In this document: piece by piece, positions 36,701 to 50,755 of the stretch
How positions within the stretch are numbered: position 1 is the first letter of the stretch
Layout of the letters: each line of letters begins with the position of its first letter
From: Lineus longissimus
Lineage: Eukaryota; Nemertea; Pilidiophora; Heteronemertea; Lineidae
NCBI RefSeq assembly: GCF_910592395.1
Contig: NC_088308.1
Coordinates: forward strand, 18,307,501 to 18,371,500
Direction of reading: 5' to 3'
Length of the DNA stretch: 64,000 bases
Notes under the pieces: model-generated
Database searches by the model: none
Told to the model about the DNA's origin: nothing
Seen by the model: only the letters and a program-made list of their open reading frames with translations
Program-made: the position numbers and the translations under genes

Positions 36701-38285
36701 TAGAGTGATGATCAGCCAAAGTCATACCAAACTCTAAAATCACAGTGATGACTATTTTATGACCTGCAATATACTTCCTTAAGTGTTTAAATTGTTATGA
36801 AAGTTATTTTGTGTTGTTAACAGTCACCTTGGTCACTTGGCACCGTCCTCAGATAAAAAGATACACAAACCTAGCTCCATTATCAAAAGCATACACGGAA
36901 AGAACACACAAATTACAAATTGCAGATGACTATGGTTATGCTTTGAAAAGTGCTCCATAATCATTGGCTTTGCACAATTTCATAAAAACAAACTCAATTA
37001 TAAATAGAAAGATTGTAATTCTAGTCGCCGTTATAAAACATAAAATGGATTGGGTGAATAGTGTTATTTGATAAGTTGTATTTCTATTAATGATTTAGAA
37101 ACAGTACTTGTAGCTATGCCATGGGTGTGGCCAGATAGGAGCTGCTGTTGTCTGAAAACGCAAACGGTCTGATTTCATAGGGGAGGCTGTCCACAGATGC
37201 TGTAAACACTAGCACAAATTATGAAATAGATTTGGTCGTAGCATTGGTCCAACATAATGCATGTACAGTACATCAGTTGCATGTGCAACCTTGGCACTGC
37301 TTGCCTTCACACGGTGCACAAAAAATCCACCCACTTCTTAATCTAATAAATAGGTGAATAACCTTCATCGAAAAACAACTAGGGAAGCCCCTTGACAAGG
37401 AAACGAAAAGATAGAATTACTTGTCCACCTCTGGTCAGGAAGAAACCCTTCAAAATCATCACATACGGAGAAATATGTATACTTCTAGGAAAATACAACA
37501 AATTGGTGAAAATTCCCAAGAAACTGCTTTCAATTTGTTTGTAAGTATGTTTTCATGTTTTGCTTTTGGGGTGAAACAGCCCCGAGCAGCAAGGCAAACA
37601 AGATTAACTCGTGTAGAAGCTGTTTTAACCTCAAGCCATATAACTCCCTTTTATACTCAAGGTTCTCTGACCTACATCAAGGATGTTCCAGCACTTTCAG
37701 TCTCTGAATATCGAGGACAGTTTCGACATAATCTGACCAATTACTGTTTATGCAGTAGAAGGAACTGTTACAAATGTAATTGACAATTTGTTATTCCTTT
37801 GTTTTAATAGCTTTAGCCCTGGCAACTTCAAGGAACTTGGCAATCACTTCAAAGGTGGCCATGATATCAAGGACTTGTCCATGACCTAATGTCCTACACT
37901 GTTTTTGGGTGCGACGTAAACATCACCTGACAAATGTTTTTCATAATCAAGTGTGGATATTACACATTATGACATATTTCAAAACTAAAATGTGCAGTCA
38001 CACCATATAGGTCAGTAATATTTCTCGGGGAAAACACAAATCAGGTTTATAAAGAAATCGATCCGCTTCCTCAAAGATTTAATTTGCATATATTACAAAA
38101 GCTTCTTACAATGTAAAGCTAAGCTCAATCATAACAGAGGATTCTCTAACTGGAGGTTGGCTATATTAAAGGATATCAAGAAATACAAAACTGCAAAACC
38201 AGTTGAGAAAGTTAAAGCAGGGATTCAAGAACTATTATCATACATGTTAATGGGATTGTGGTAGTGCTATTGAAAAGTTATACAT

Positions 38286-38326
38286 GGTGCCTCAAAAACG
38301 TGTCATTAGCATTTTTGTGAGGCACC
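38286..38326. repeat. Short inverted repeat GGTGCCTCA...TGAGGCACC
   Basis: Nine-base-pair perfect arms are separated by about 23 nt and extended by A/T-rich complementary sequence. This is a small hairpin of unknown meaning about 270 bp from the candidate microexon. Confidence 0.5.
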
Positions 38327-38596
38327 CTGTGGATTAGAAGTTTTGAATAAGGGAGGGAAAACCAAAGAAGGAAGATGCAAACTGCCTAAACCTAGCTACC
38401 ACCAAGAAGTGAAGAATCCTAGAGTGCGTGGACAGAATTGAAGAAACCTAAAAGCAAAAGTTAAAGTGATCTTAGCCCGGCCTTTTTGCAAGGTGGGAAA
38501 AGAGCACACGATAGACTCAAGGAGGACACAACCTAAGACCTGTGCTAGAAAGAACTATGGAAAGGTTAGTTGAGCATTCGATGACAAATCACTTAC

Positions 38597-38617
38597 CATG
38601 AAATGTGTAGTTGGTCC
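38597..38617 (-). CDS. Candidate 21-nt TCF microexon
   Basis: On the minus strand a good acceptor (TATATTTTCCAG) and a consensus donor (GTAAGTGA) enclose exactly 21 nt, read as GPTTHFM in phase 0, the phase that the exon at 25346 needs. The length is a multiple of three, so it could be included or skipped without changing the frame. It sits where vertebrate TCF7L2 has its alternatively spliced exons, before the NKVPVVQ exon. No residue-level homology is clear. Confidence 0.45.
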
Positions 38618-39194
38618 CTGGAAAATATAACATGACAAGAAAATTTAACGATATTTCAAAATTGGGATCACCAACTTTTCATTTCTTGAAGCGGAGTGGT
38701 TTGCTTCATCATGTTCATCAATACGGGAGTTACATTTGACTCCTGCTCTCCGCTTTCAACTTATAAACATCAAATTTTCTTCACCCAGGAGTGCCTTGCT
38801 TCATCAAATATCAGAATCAATTTTGACCGTCCAATGAACCAGATAACTTATAGAATTTAGCTTGATCAAGAATCTCTAAGTCAATTCCATACTGACTTGA
38901 CCAGAGTGGTTTCAAAGGTATGGCACTGAACTTGAAATCAATGCAGAGAAGATTATTGTCAATGAAGGATGAAACCTACATCAAATGTTGTTTCAGAAAC
39001 ATAATCACTGGCATATAAGTATTCAATTTCCTGGGACTTTGGTATGGACTTAATAGCATTACAGGCTTAGTGCAATCCTAAGAGAATCAAGGCGTCGGCC
39101 ATCTTTAATAAGGATGTCCGCCATCTTTGTTAGAGCTAATATCAGAACCAATCAAAACCAAGGGCTGAATAATGAAACAATGGAAATGAGAAGC

Positions 39195-39372
39195 AGCCAA
39201 TCTTGAGAAATTGAAAAGATAATCTTCATGGTAAGTTAAACTTTAAACAACCATCGAAATTTAAATAACCATCGAAACCCAAAATGGCAATCTGCAGACA
39301 TCCTTGAGAAAATGGAAAGATAAACTTGAACTTTGAAAAATCATCATCGCAATCCAAAATGCCAAATTGGCT
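39195..39372. repeat. Degenerate tandem repeat
   Basis: Two blocks share the order CTTGAGAAA-TGGAAAGATAA, AACTTTGAAAAATCAT or TTTAAACAACCAT, and ATCCAAAATGCCAA or ACCCAAAATGGCAA. Divergence is high, so only the order of words supports the call. Confidence 0.55.
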
Positions 39373-42300
39373 TAAACTGAAGTTTGAAATGACTGACAAG
39401 TTGTCAAGTTGGTGGCAAAATGTGAGAATTTGAAGGATTCAATGAATAAGGTCAAAACTTGGCAGAAATCGGTGTGATTATTGTTACCTGAATAGCCAGA
39501 ATAACGAATGGTGTGGCCACACTGTCCACCATTTCCTACGAGCTCACCGTGGAGTAAACGTGTTTCAATAATCATTGGTTGGTCATCTCGTTGATGAAAA
39601 CGTTACAAGTCCGGAGAACCCGTGTGAAATCTGACCTTGATTTGATGAAGAGTGTGACAATTACGGAGATGACCCTTGTACCATTCTAAGGATGCTGTCA
39701 CGCATCCAGCCGTAGTCGCCAGAATGCCATAGGAATACTACCATGTTTTCTAATCATACAACATTTTATGCCACCTCGGTGATGACATGAACACACCTGG
39801 TACGATTTTTCTCCGCGGAATATTTTCTCCGATTACCCAAGATGAGGCGAACAATACAAAGACAAGAAGATCGTGCAATTTCCCTTGTCACCTCTTTAAT
39901 TTCATAGTAGAGAACGAGAGTGTTGTCTCATTAGAAGTAGAGAACTGTGGAAATTAGCCCATGATCTCACCACTCCAGCGACAAAAAACATGTTATTTAG
40001 AACCATCCAAGAACAACTACAATTGATACATGCGGATGATTGCGGGCGAAAGTGGCAAAGCTACAATTACATCAGCGTGTGTTTGCTTTGAGCTGCGCTA
40101 CCACAAAAACATCACCCAATAAACCGAGTCGGATCCTGAACAGAAAACATCCCTGTATCATCGATCATCATCACGTTTGATCCGCCACTGAACAAACCCA
40201 GGAACCGTCTTGCCAACATGCTTCTATCAACAGATTTGCCCAATTACTCTTTGCTCTCACTTTCGGCATTTTCAGGACTTCCGTATAGTATTTACACACG
40301 GCTCCACCACGAATCATAAATCAACACACCTAGAACTTTGATATCTTCATGGCCAGAGCAACTGTCATCATCTGTGTGGACGTCCCAGGAGCAAAACCAG
40401 TTGCAGTCAGTCAATGCATCATAATATCTCAAAAGATTCAGAGAAGCTATTCCAGTATTTTTAAGAGCTCAAAGTTAGCATCCAACTGAGTGCGGGCCAA
40501 ATAAAACACACTAGTAAGTGACAAGTTCTGCTAACTATCAAATAAAAGTCCTCCAGAAAATATTTTTGATAGTAGTTACCACTGACATTACCTCCGAAAA
40601 CTCTACTGAATTTTGAGAAATCGGGGGAAAGATTCATACCAATGTTGTGTAATTTATCATGAATCTTCCATGATACACTGACAAAAAATGGGAAATTGTC
40701 AAGTCAAGCTTCTGCCAACCTCAGGTAAAAGAACGAGGCAAGTGCACCAACTGATATTACTGGACATGACCGGCAAGTCCATGCTGCATAGAATGACAGC
40801 CAGAGTGACGGAAGCCACTAGTTTCATGCCAACACCATCATATTACACACCTATCAAGTGTTACACAAAGAACACCCCAGTCCACTTCTAAGGAAAGATC
40901 CTTTCCACAGCTTTTTTGTCGGAAAAACTAAAGGAGTCAAATTAGGATGATCCGAACTCATCACCGCACAAGATTTGTCATCAGGATTAAAATTAGGCAT
41001 ATTTCGCTATCTAAAGCCAAACCGTTTTCGAAAGATATTCTTTTAGGAACAAGAGTGCCAATGGCCAGTCTCTGTCATAGGAGAGCAGGCCACTAATTGT
41101 TTTCTGCCAACTGCCCTGTTTTACCAGCATCAGCAACCTGAGTCATCCCAAAAGGGAGCTGACCTTCTTGTGCCATTTGGTCCGTTTTAACGTTCTTGGA
41201 AATTTTTGAGAAACTTCCATCTCCAAACTAGAGAGCCAATGAGGCAACCTTTTGTCAATGAGAAGCTGACCAGTCCCCCCTCTGCACTGCGGCATAAATC
41301 TAGTAACCCGATTCAACCAAAGAGGACCAGGCCTTCTTCGGGCGGTCAGATTAAGTTTGCTCTTCAGATTTTCGCCAATAAAGCTTGTTTTTGTGATGTC
41401 TCCTTCTTGCCTATTAGGTTCTTGAACGATATTTCGCTCATGCAGTAACAATCAAGAGTCGATTTTCAACTCAAATTCTATTTTTCCTCCATCACGGAGC
41501 TACTGCTACCTTTCTTTCTCCTGGCAAATGTAGCCATCTGACTTTCCTTCCAATCGCCATTCGATGCTGCAGTAGTGTCCATCTGTCTCTGGACAAACTC
41601 GTTCAACCCTCCAGCCCTCAACATGTCCACCGAGATCATAATAGCCACTTCATTAAATTTGATAACAGGATCAAACGCCCCAGTGATGTAATCTCATCCT
41701 GATCAGTTGACTATTCACATAATGTCCACAAATTATCCATTTAAACGGATTAGCGCCTGTGGTCGGTTTGACCAGGAGATGACCATGACCACATGGACAT
41801 CGTCTTGACCAATGGAGTACTGCCTCAAGAGACTATGAGATGTGGTATGGGAATAAGAATGACAAGTGTGGGGCAGCGGTAGCGCGATAGTAGACCGTTG
41901 TCTCAACTGCCAGAAGTGGTTAGAGAACAATATTTTCTCATAAAATGTCTTCTCTGAGTGGTCACTGTTATGCAAGGGTTAACAGATGAGACTAATCATA
42001 CAATAGGGTCAAATGTCGAACAGGTCATGACATCATTGTCCACACGATTCCCTGACGCCCATCTCGAGACAAGTCACAAGATCGCCGACAGCCAAAAGAG
42101 CATAGCGTTACCTCCAACGTCTTAATCAGTGAATAAGACCAACGCTACATCCGTATCGCATAACCTGGCTGTGTTTGACGATAGATAGTTAACAAACGCC
42201 GTGCCCGCACTTGATACAAAAGGACAAAGTATTTCATGTGTTGAGGCATGAAACTGAGCGCTCATTAAAAACTTTGGAAGTTGCCTGGAGATTCCTCTGA

Positions 42301-42957
42301 TGGATCGAGACACAGTCAAGTAACCCATGGCTTGGTCTACAGTGCGTTTCAAATAAGTTGACTGTAACTACCTTCTGCATGACACTGTCACTTGTTAGGT
42401 AGCGACATTTTTGACAAGTTGAATTGACACCAGTTATGGCCAAGCTGCTACTATTCTTAGTAGTAATGACTTCTATTCCCATCAAAGTCCGCATTTTTCG
42501 ATGTTACCATATTTTGAGGCAAACAGTTAGGAGGTGCATGTGTTATCATTCCAATGGTAAGTTTTCGTAATGCTTGTGATAAAATTTTATTGCTAATGCC
42601 ATTGTAAATACAACAGAAAACTGCACTTGATTAAATTTCAATTTTCTAAATTGGGAGATAACTGCACCTGCTATCTAACACATTAAAAGATAAGGAACTC
42701 AGGATGTTCTTATGACTTCCTGATATTACTCGAGACAAAATTTGTTGGAAAACACAGCGTTAATCAGAAATCTCATGGCAAACTTTACTCAACCAGAGTT
42801 TCAAATGTCAACCTTTGAAACAGACGACAGGCAAAAACACTGTTTTGTTTTGAAATTGCGTTCTAATTACAGAACAAAGGCGTGGTGGTGATTAAAACTT
42901 CTAAAACAACAGAGGCTGGGAAAATTCCAGAAAGCTATGCTACTTCGTGATTAGGTC

Positions 42958-42966
42958 GATCAAAGG
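42958..42966 (-). promoter_or_regulatory. TCF/LEF site GATCAAAGG
   Basis: Reads CCTTTGATC on the minus strand, the full high-affinity TCF/LEF consensus, and is followed by GCGC. Motif-based candidate. Confidence 0.25.
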
Positions 42967-45844
42967 GCGCAGGAATTGGCCACAAAAAGGACAAGTATCT
43001 TACGATATCATCTGCTTTTCTCAAGCGAGTCAGAAACTAAAGGAAGATGCGAGGTCATGAAAATTTGGAAAATGGAAAACTTCTGGAAGAAAAAAAGGAA
43101 AATAGAACAATTTTAAAAGTTCTTTCTGTTCTGAAAGGATGATATTTTGAGGCATTTTTTGTAAACACCCGGTGTGCCACCCTGGGTCCACCACAAAGCA
43201 TTGATTGAATGTTGTTGATGAATAGCTAGAAAACCCTTCTGTCGCACTCAATTTTCCCCTTTATCCCTATGCAAGAAGTTGTCCTACTCTTGCCTCAAAA
43301 GCGAAGAGCCATAGTCAGAACACGATACAAGATACAAAGCTACATACATGTATATGTACATTAGTGTCCTTTTTTTGCTCTGAAAAATCTAAACATAGCC
43401 CTACCCCAGATAAGATTTACCATATGCCATAATGTAACTCACTGTTTCTCCCTATACACAACCAACATATCATTCCGCCACATTTAGGGTGGCATGAAGA
43501 GTAAAACAGAGGCCAGCCTCTTGTGTGATTATCGAGCCAGTGGAACATTCTAGAATCCGGCTCTTTGTTTTTCTGGCTGATGCAGTATACACTGAAAGAG
43601 GCGGTGTAACGTAGAGGTGTCAACCAGGCAGCCAATACACAAAGCTTAAAACAAATAAGTGTAACACGTTCTCATCCTCAACATTTCTCCGATTTTCCTA
43701 CCTGTGATGTTTGTCTTGTTATCACATTGCAAAGGTTAGAACAAATATTCTCATCACCGCCATTCCATGACTTTTGGACGGGTGGTCTATTATCTGGCTC
43801 GGGGCCTAGTGTGTCGAGATGCCCGTCCTTGTTGTCGGCCAAGGTTAATCATTTAAGGTCGACATTCGTAGTATTGACTTAAGATTCTCAGCTAAAGCCT
43901 CCTCCTGAAACCTATGTCGACAATCTGTATGCACCCCAGTTCCCAACTTCAAACATTTAGCCCCTTGAAACTAAATGAAGCAAAAACGACCAAACCGAGG
44001 CGCTGCGGAAAAACTACCCTTGCATCGTCAATCTAATTTGTCCACTAGATTAGCTACTTCTATCCTTCTTTGATCTGTACACTTTCAAAATGATCGGCGC
44101 AGCTACAAGATGGCAGTGTTTAACTTTTGCTCGCCATTTCTGGCGAAACATTAAACTCGAAAATGAACTTTGCTTTGACAGCGGTAGAAACACAAACAGA
44201 GGCGAGCTAATGACCACTTTCAACCACCGACGCTCCCTAAATGCATTTCAAAAATCGAAATCAAATTATAAAAAAATTGGCGAGCGACTTGAATTAAGGC
44301 TGTCATAATGAGCCTTGTCTCTAATTAAAATGGTAATTTTGAGGAAGTGAGTTTTTTTCAATTTTTTTCCCGATGATCGTTTGAGTACAAATTTCATCAT
44401 TAAATTCTTTAGGGAAACTATCAACCAACAAGGCAAGAATTCAAGCTGCTTTAATTGAAAACTACACCTAAATGTATATTTTCATCTGGGCGGGAATATG
44501 ATGTATTAGGCTACCGTGAACTACCAAACTTTTGCCCGGGTTTTGGGGTGAGTTGCAAGAACAAGCAAGAATTGCAAAAATAAAAGTTGGTGAAATATTT
44601 TTCTAGAAAAATTCAAAAACGCATTGTAAAAGAAAATTTGGCTGATCTCTTTCCTTATATACTCTGATCATGGGTTGAACTAATCTTCCTCGATCTGTTT
44701 GGTTGCTCTCCTCTCTGTCTACGCCAAACCAATGGTTGTTTTTTTCAGCCAGTACTGTATCCTGAAGCAGTATTAAAGACACAGGGCAGAGGGAGTATTA
44801 TAAGTCCACATAAGTCGCATATTTTATCAGACAATCTTCCATTGCCGACATCGATGTGAGCTGCCGTATTGATCATGTGTTTTTATTTCCCCTAGCTGGT
44901 TTGAATTACAAAGTATACCGGATCAAACTGGATTAAATATTCAAATCAAAATCAAAATGAAATGCATGGTTCATGTATGGAGCTGAAGTTGATGCTGCAA
45001 TTTTTATAAGATTCAATCCGAGGTCACTTAGAAGGGTTAAATCGATAGACAGAACGAATTTGTTCCCAAGGTTGACAGACAAAGGAGCACATCATAACGT
45101 CATAATAACCATTCTCATCGCAAAAGTGCCCAAACAAACATCCAACAATTTGACTACCGGTACTTTTCGCCACAAAGATTCTTCTCAAAGTCAAAGAGGA
45201 CGTCATCTGAAGTCCTCCGCGTCTTGTCAAAGCATCATATTTTTATCAAACGGACAGAACAGGACACAATCGGGAAAAATCGCCAGCAACATTTGTAAAA
45301 TGACGCCTTATAGAGAAGCATCAACAAGCGTTGACCATTTGTGATTTTTCTCTCCTTGTGTATACCGAATATGTGCCACAATGCCTCTAATGAGAAGACA
45401 AACATCAAGAGGTTAAGACGCTCGGTCTTGGTATACAAAAGTGGGAAGCTGTCAGAGGAAGAGTAACATTGGACGGATGAAAGTAAGGAGGTGTCAATCC
45501 TAGACAGCCAGCTCCAGACAGGAAAAGTTGATTTGGGGGAGTGCAAGGGGCTTGATATTGATGGCCGTTTCTTTATACGGGGACAGACGATTAAATAGAT
45601 GAATATAAGCAAGTATCTATACTTGATATAAGGGGATAAGACTGAACAGAAAAGGCTTAAACATTGGTGATAGAAGTGAAAGCAAGGTCACTTCGGTATT
45701 GTTGGGTATTTGAATATATCATAAATTCCCCTGGAGATTTCCTCGTCATATCAATTTCACCAGAAAAATAATATCACGTTGCACAAAAACATGAAAGGTC
45801 GCGTAATGTGTACATTTGTTGATTGACAACACTGAGATCAAGCT

Positions 45845-46020
45845 CTTCATCCCACGAGGGATTCACCAAATCGCCATGACATGATATTAGCACCATCAGT
45901 GCAGAGCGGTCTCATCTGTCCGTATTGTGCCGACCATACGTGGCCGCCTTGCTCGGCATGGCAGAGTACGCCGCGCTCTTTGTAGGTGACCCTTGCTCCC
46001 TCAGGGTGCAAAAGTAACAA
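45845..46020. other. CpG-rich 175-bp segment with open minus-strand frame
   Basis: This segment is noticeably richer in CpG than its surroundings. A minus-strand frame is open for about 55 codons (including VTYKERGVLCHAEQGGHVWS and QMRPLCTDGANIMSWRFGES) to a TGA near 45853. A stop lies just upstream in the same frame and no ATG starts it well. It could be part of a dispersed repeat, an orphan exon or a decayed gene fragment. I do not recognise it. Confidence 0.3.
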
Positions 46021-48240
46021 TACATAAAGCTACGTCAAGCCTGAACAATTAAAGAACCAACAGGGCCGCCATGCGCATGCTGCCATATCATACAAGTAGC
46101 GCTCCCAAGGGCAACCGTTCCACTACTGTAAAACGAACTGACTATTAGCCACAATAGGATCTCGAAGAAGGGAATGACATTCTTATAAAGTTACCAAATA
46201 CAACAATAACTAGCTCATTTTTACCTGGCGAAACATGAAAACAATTAGAATAGATTTCAGTCATGTCTTGGCTCCATTTCACCTTTGTGGAGTAATGGCA
46301 GTGGTTGGACGGATACTGTGACAAAATTAACTTGGCTGCTCACCGAGGTGTAGCAAGCGCTATCCAATTAGGAGACAAGTTCCACGGCGATATTAACGTT
46401 ACACGGTAATTAGCGTTTTCTCGCTAACCTTTGTCTTGGAAAATGTAAACAAACCATTCTTTTCTGTCAAAGGGTGAATTTTGTCGAGCAACACTCGCGT
46501 TTCCAGTCTCATTTAGATGTGGCTGCAGGCACAACTGAAAGTCGCTTCCATATATTAGACAGAGGAGCAGGGGACGTTTGAAGCACCAATGAAGACGTTT
46601 TCAATGGGTGCCGAGTCTAGAAGGATCTCTCTACAAACACGCAAACTACCTAAGCGCCGTCAAAATCAGTGTAATTCCCAACGGCAATGGAAGGTCCTTT
46701 TGACAGAATGCGTCTTCATGGTTGTTCAGACAACAAGATTATATCATGATATTTGCCTGATATCATTAAACTGGTTGGAGAAATGACTCTGACCCTGGCT
46801 TGGAAATCCTTACTCCTACACGATTAAAATACTAGACAGTGAACCTCAAAATGTTGTGAAAGAGGTAATTGTAAGAAAACAATTTCAAATTCTGTTCCTG
46901 CGGTGTAATCAACTTCCACCCGTTCATTTTCAATAATAAAACATAAATCTCTAAGCTTGACATTCATTTCACTATCAAAATGCTATCAATTGTGAATGAC
47001 AGGCTGTTTATAAAATGTTTTTCATTGAAATATCCTATTTTTTAACAAATTTGCTATGAAATTGCATCTGAAAGATGATTATTTCTGAAGCATTGTTGTA
47101 TCAAAAATGTTCAATTATGCAAATTCAAGCAATCATTAATACCCAGGTGTTTTATTGAGATTCTCAAAGTGGCATCATGGACTTTAAATGACATTATAGT
47201 GCCAAGCCTTTTTGGCATTTGACATTAAAGCATTTGAAGATACACAGCTACACCTAAGACTTGGGGGTGGGCATTTGCTCCTCTGGAGCAGCTGAGGCCA
47301 TGATAAAGTTTCTAAACATGACGAGAAATTGAGAAAGACAGGTCATGTCACATGATATTTTCATCAATATCATGAAAGCGATTCCGAGTGAACTATTGGT
47401 TCGGTTTGTAGACATATCACTGATTAATCCTTTTAGCTGGTCAATGGACAGAACAATTTGATTCAGCAATCTCCAACGACTAGGTCAATGTTGACCAATA
47501 CAGAGACGAGTTTCCAACACTGACACAGGTTTGGAGATTGTGGTTCATCAATAGGATGCACATGTCTTGCCCCAAGCACTTGGCCTGCGGGGAGGGGGCC
47601 CTATGAAGATATTTCCTTTCCACCATGCGGTGAGCCAAATTTGATCCTTTGTTACAACAGGTCACAATGCGAATAAATTTTTGATCTCCACATTAAAAAT
47701 TTGCCCAAATCAGACATAAGCACCCTCAAATTTTGTTGACCTAACAGAAAATTGTTTGAATACTCAAGACAAATACAATATGAAAATGTGATAAAGCGAG
47801 CAAAGATCCGCCATCATTAGTTCACTTTGTAGTTCCCAGATGGCAGCACATACCCAACCAGTCAATTCCAAAGATAATAACTCTGATTTTCCTTTGAGAA
47901 AAACACAAAACAACGAGACAGAAAATCATTTCAGTTTTGTAATTTCCATTTGTATTATTTGTAATCTCAAAGTAGGTCTTATAAACATTGGGTCCTAAGA
48001 TCAAACGATTTAGTTAGACTAGTCTGGGTATGGGGTAGGATAAAACTGCAAAATATAAAGTTAAGATGTGATTCCAAGTCTGCCTCTCAGAACTTTGTCG
48101 GATAATGATGCTGAAATGCTCATTATACACGCAAGAAATATTACCAATTGTATAAAGATATGGCGAGTTGATATATAATGACAATGGGAAAATAGACATC
48201 TTTAACCCTTCATTCTGGAGGACAAGGGCAACAACTGCCT

Positions 48241-48266
48241 TCTTCTTATCTTCTTCTTCTTCTTCT
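48241..48266. repeat. TTC/GAA simple tract
   Basis: The plus strand carries repeated TTC triplets. The TCF transcript would carry GAA repeats, a purine-rich sequence of the kind often bound by SR proteins. Probably an ordinary microsatellite. Confidence 0.85.
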
Positions 48267-50524
48267 GCATTTGGAATTTTTGAGGTAATCCTTAAAAGTC
48301 GGTCTGTTTTCTGTAACGAACTTGGCAAAATTCAACTCCTTCCACTTTGTTTTAACGGACTTGAGATTCTCGAAACTGACTTATTCATCAAAATTTTCAT
48401 TATTTCACTTAATTTCAGACTTGTACTGGTACCAAAAATATATCCACATTATATCATTTGTTTCAATGAATACACACAATTCAAACATTACTGACAGGAA
48501 ACATTTGTGTCGAAATCTAAAGCCTCCCGTAAGAGTTTTTACAGGCCAAGGCATCTTTCTCAAACTGAGGAACCCCTCACCCAATGCTGTCCTGACAGGA
48601 CACAGCAGTTTCCAAGCCAGATGCCTGGCGTGTCTGTCTGCCATGTTTCTTTACAAACCCAGCCACAATGATAGGGTGGCTAATGTCAACATTACACCAC
48701 AATGAGCAAAAGCGCAGGCTGCCATGCAGAGATTTCGTTTCATTATATTTTCTCAACACGGAAGAAATGACCGATTAGAAATTTCCATCCTGAATAAACG
48801 CATGCATAACTTGAAATCATGAATTATAAAGAACTCAACATTTAAAAAAAGTTATTCAGATACCATTTGTTATCGCAGTATAGGTCATTGGCAGGAGTTT
48901 CACAGTTTCCATGATCATGGCTATGTTAACGCTGTTTTCATTGTCAACTCATAACTATCATTCACAGATAAGGTCATCTCTGTGGGACCAAAACAGAAAC
49001 TTGTCTACAATGATAGATTATATTTCTGACAACAAAAGTTCTTAGCCTTCTTTGAAGAGCATCATCTTTGATAACTTAAAAACACCCACCCAAATGTCAC
49101 TGGTCGTCCAAACTTTCAAACTGCTACAGAGACCAACAGCGCAGACATGGTCAGACACACCTTCATAGCAAAAATGGATAAAACACGTACGCATCTAAGG
49201 CAATTTCATAAAGGGTTAAAAGCATGAGGCTGTGAACATAATGGCCAGACAATGCCCACATAAGGTCCAAGCCAAAACGGAGGAAGGATCCCAGGCAATT
49301 TTACAAATTAGAAGCGAGGACAGAGCAAGTCTTTGTTATGATGAATCGCATGAAAAAAGCTAAATTAAGAAAGTGGCAATAATTCTTTGACCAATGAATA
49401 GCCTTGACCATGCCGGAGAGAAATCAAATTAATTCCTGATGAGTTGTTGACTAATTAGTGGACGACGACCTGGGGGTGGCGGGCAGCCGAGAAAACAATC
49501 ACATCTCAGGGGGGCTGGCGGTGTCCTTTCATTAACGGGAGTGAGGAAGTGACTTGAAGTGAACGGAACCACATGACGACCACAGGGTTGATTCTCTGTT
49601 GCTTGGTGAGGAATCGTTGACGAGAATTTCACTCTCAGAATATAGGAGATCGACTTAAAATTTACAGCAACACTCCATCTCCACAGCCATTATGACTTGA
49701 ACAGTAATTTTCAAGAGTAAAATGGTTTAGTAAGTCTTGACGTTTTTTGTTGGTGTTTCTCAGGACAACATCAAATTCTAGGCACCAAAAACATCCCTTC
49801 AATTCTTCAGAGCTTTTTCAGATCACCCTCAGTTTTGAATACCATTTTTGAAGATGATTATCATGTCATTTTACAAGCAATGCCATGAGAAGACACCAAA
49901 TCAGAGAGTTCTGCCATTCAAATTGGCAGAGTTACGTACAAACAGCAAAATAGTTGAAACAGTTTTAAGAAAGGGCATTTGGTCACTCCTGAAATGGGCT
50001 GGAAATCGCTCTCGTGTTTGGTTCTCCATCCATATTTAAGCGGGATTTCGAATCAAGTGATTTGTGCTCATCGGGAATGGCAAAGGCCAGTTTTAAACCG
50101 GACAGCAGGTCATATAACACCCTTTTTCAAGGTTTGAGCCTCACACTAAAAGATCATGCCGATACATCACAGGAAGTACTGAACTGACCACACCCCCTGT
50201 CAGACTTTCAAAGAAAAATTTCAGGTGTTCGAGTAGCAGTAGAGACAAGACAACGAGAAGCAAAATTTTTGAAGGGAGAAATCAAGGACCTGTCATTCTC
50301 GCCTTTGCAGGAATCACATCCATCATGACCAGTAAATGCGTAATTGGTTGTTGGATAATTTTAGGACATTGGTATTGTGACAGCCATTGTCATGTCTTTT
50401 GTGCCAGTGGCCTGTCTCTGGACAGTTTAATTCCCATAACTTCACAGGGAGCCAGAATGTGACAGTCAGTTGGGTCCAGGGCCGGTCAGGGCAGCCATGA
50501 TAGAGTACAGGTTAACATGGCATC

Positions 50525-50755
50525 CAGTTTTGAAGGAGAACGCTGTAGTGTATTCTCTACAGCACTGTGTACAATCTCCTCGACCTTTTCGAATTGGTGG
50601 AGACTTTTACCAAGTTGTCAATCATGGGGTCTAGGTTACTATGATATTAAGTTATGAGTGGCAAACACTGCAGTGTCTTTTCTACAAGATCATGTTTAGG
50701 TTCCCGCTCCAAGGTGAGTGATTTTAACCAAGTTGTCAATCATCGTCCGAGGATT
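50525..50755. repeat. Degenerate two-copy repeat, 118-bp period
   Basis: CCAAGTTGTCAATCAT starts at 50610 and 50728. In each copy it is preceded about 80 bp earlier by GCTGTAGTGTATTCTCTACA or ACTGCAGTGTCTTTTCTACA. The rest is diverged. Confidence 0.75.

Larger units (their letters stand above)
25347..38596 (-). other. Upstream TCF intron, 3' part
   Basis: This is part of an intron exceeding 38 kb. It holds a MITE next to the acceptor, an unexplained 190-codon minus-strand open frame (28949-29521), a CpG-rich patch with a candidate internal first exon at 31.1 kb, a 199-bp-period repeat at 32.4-32.7 kb and three of the CTTTGATC sites. In 25.5-28.9, 34.1-38.2 kb I see no gene, RNA gene or transposon. 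Confidence 0.75.

Noticed and set aside
39486-39575. Minus-strand ATG frame ending at CAG-GTAACA, as another internal first exon
   Set aside because: The donor leaves one base, but the next known exon (25346) needs phase 0. The peptide has no recognisable feature.
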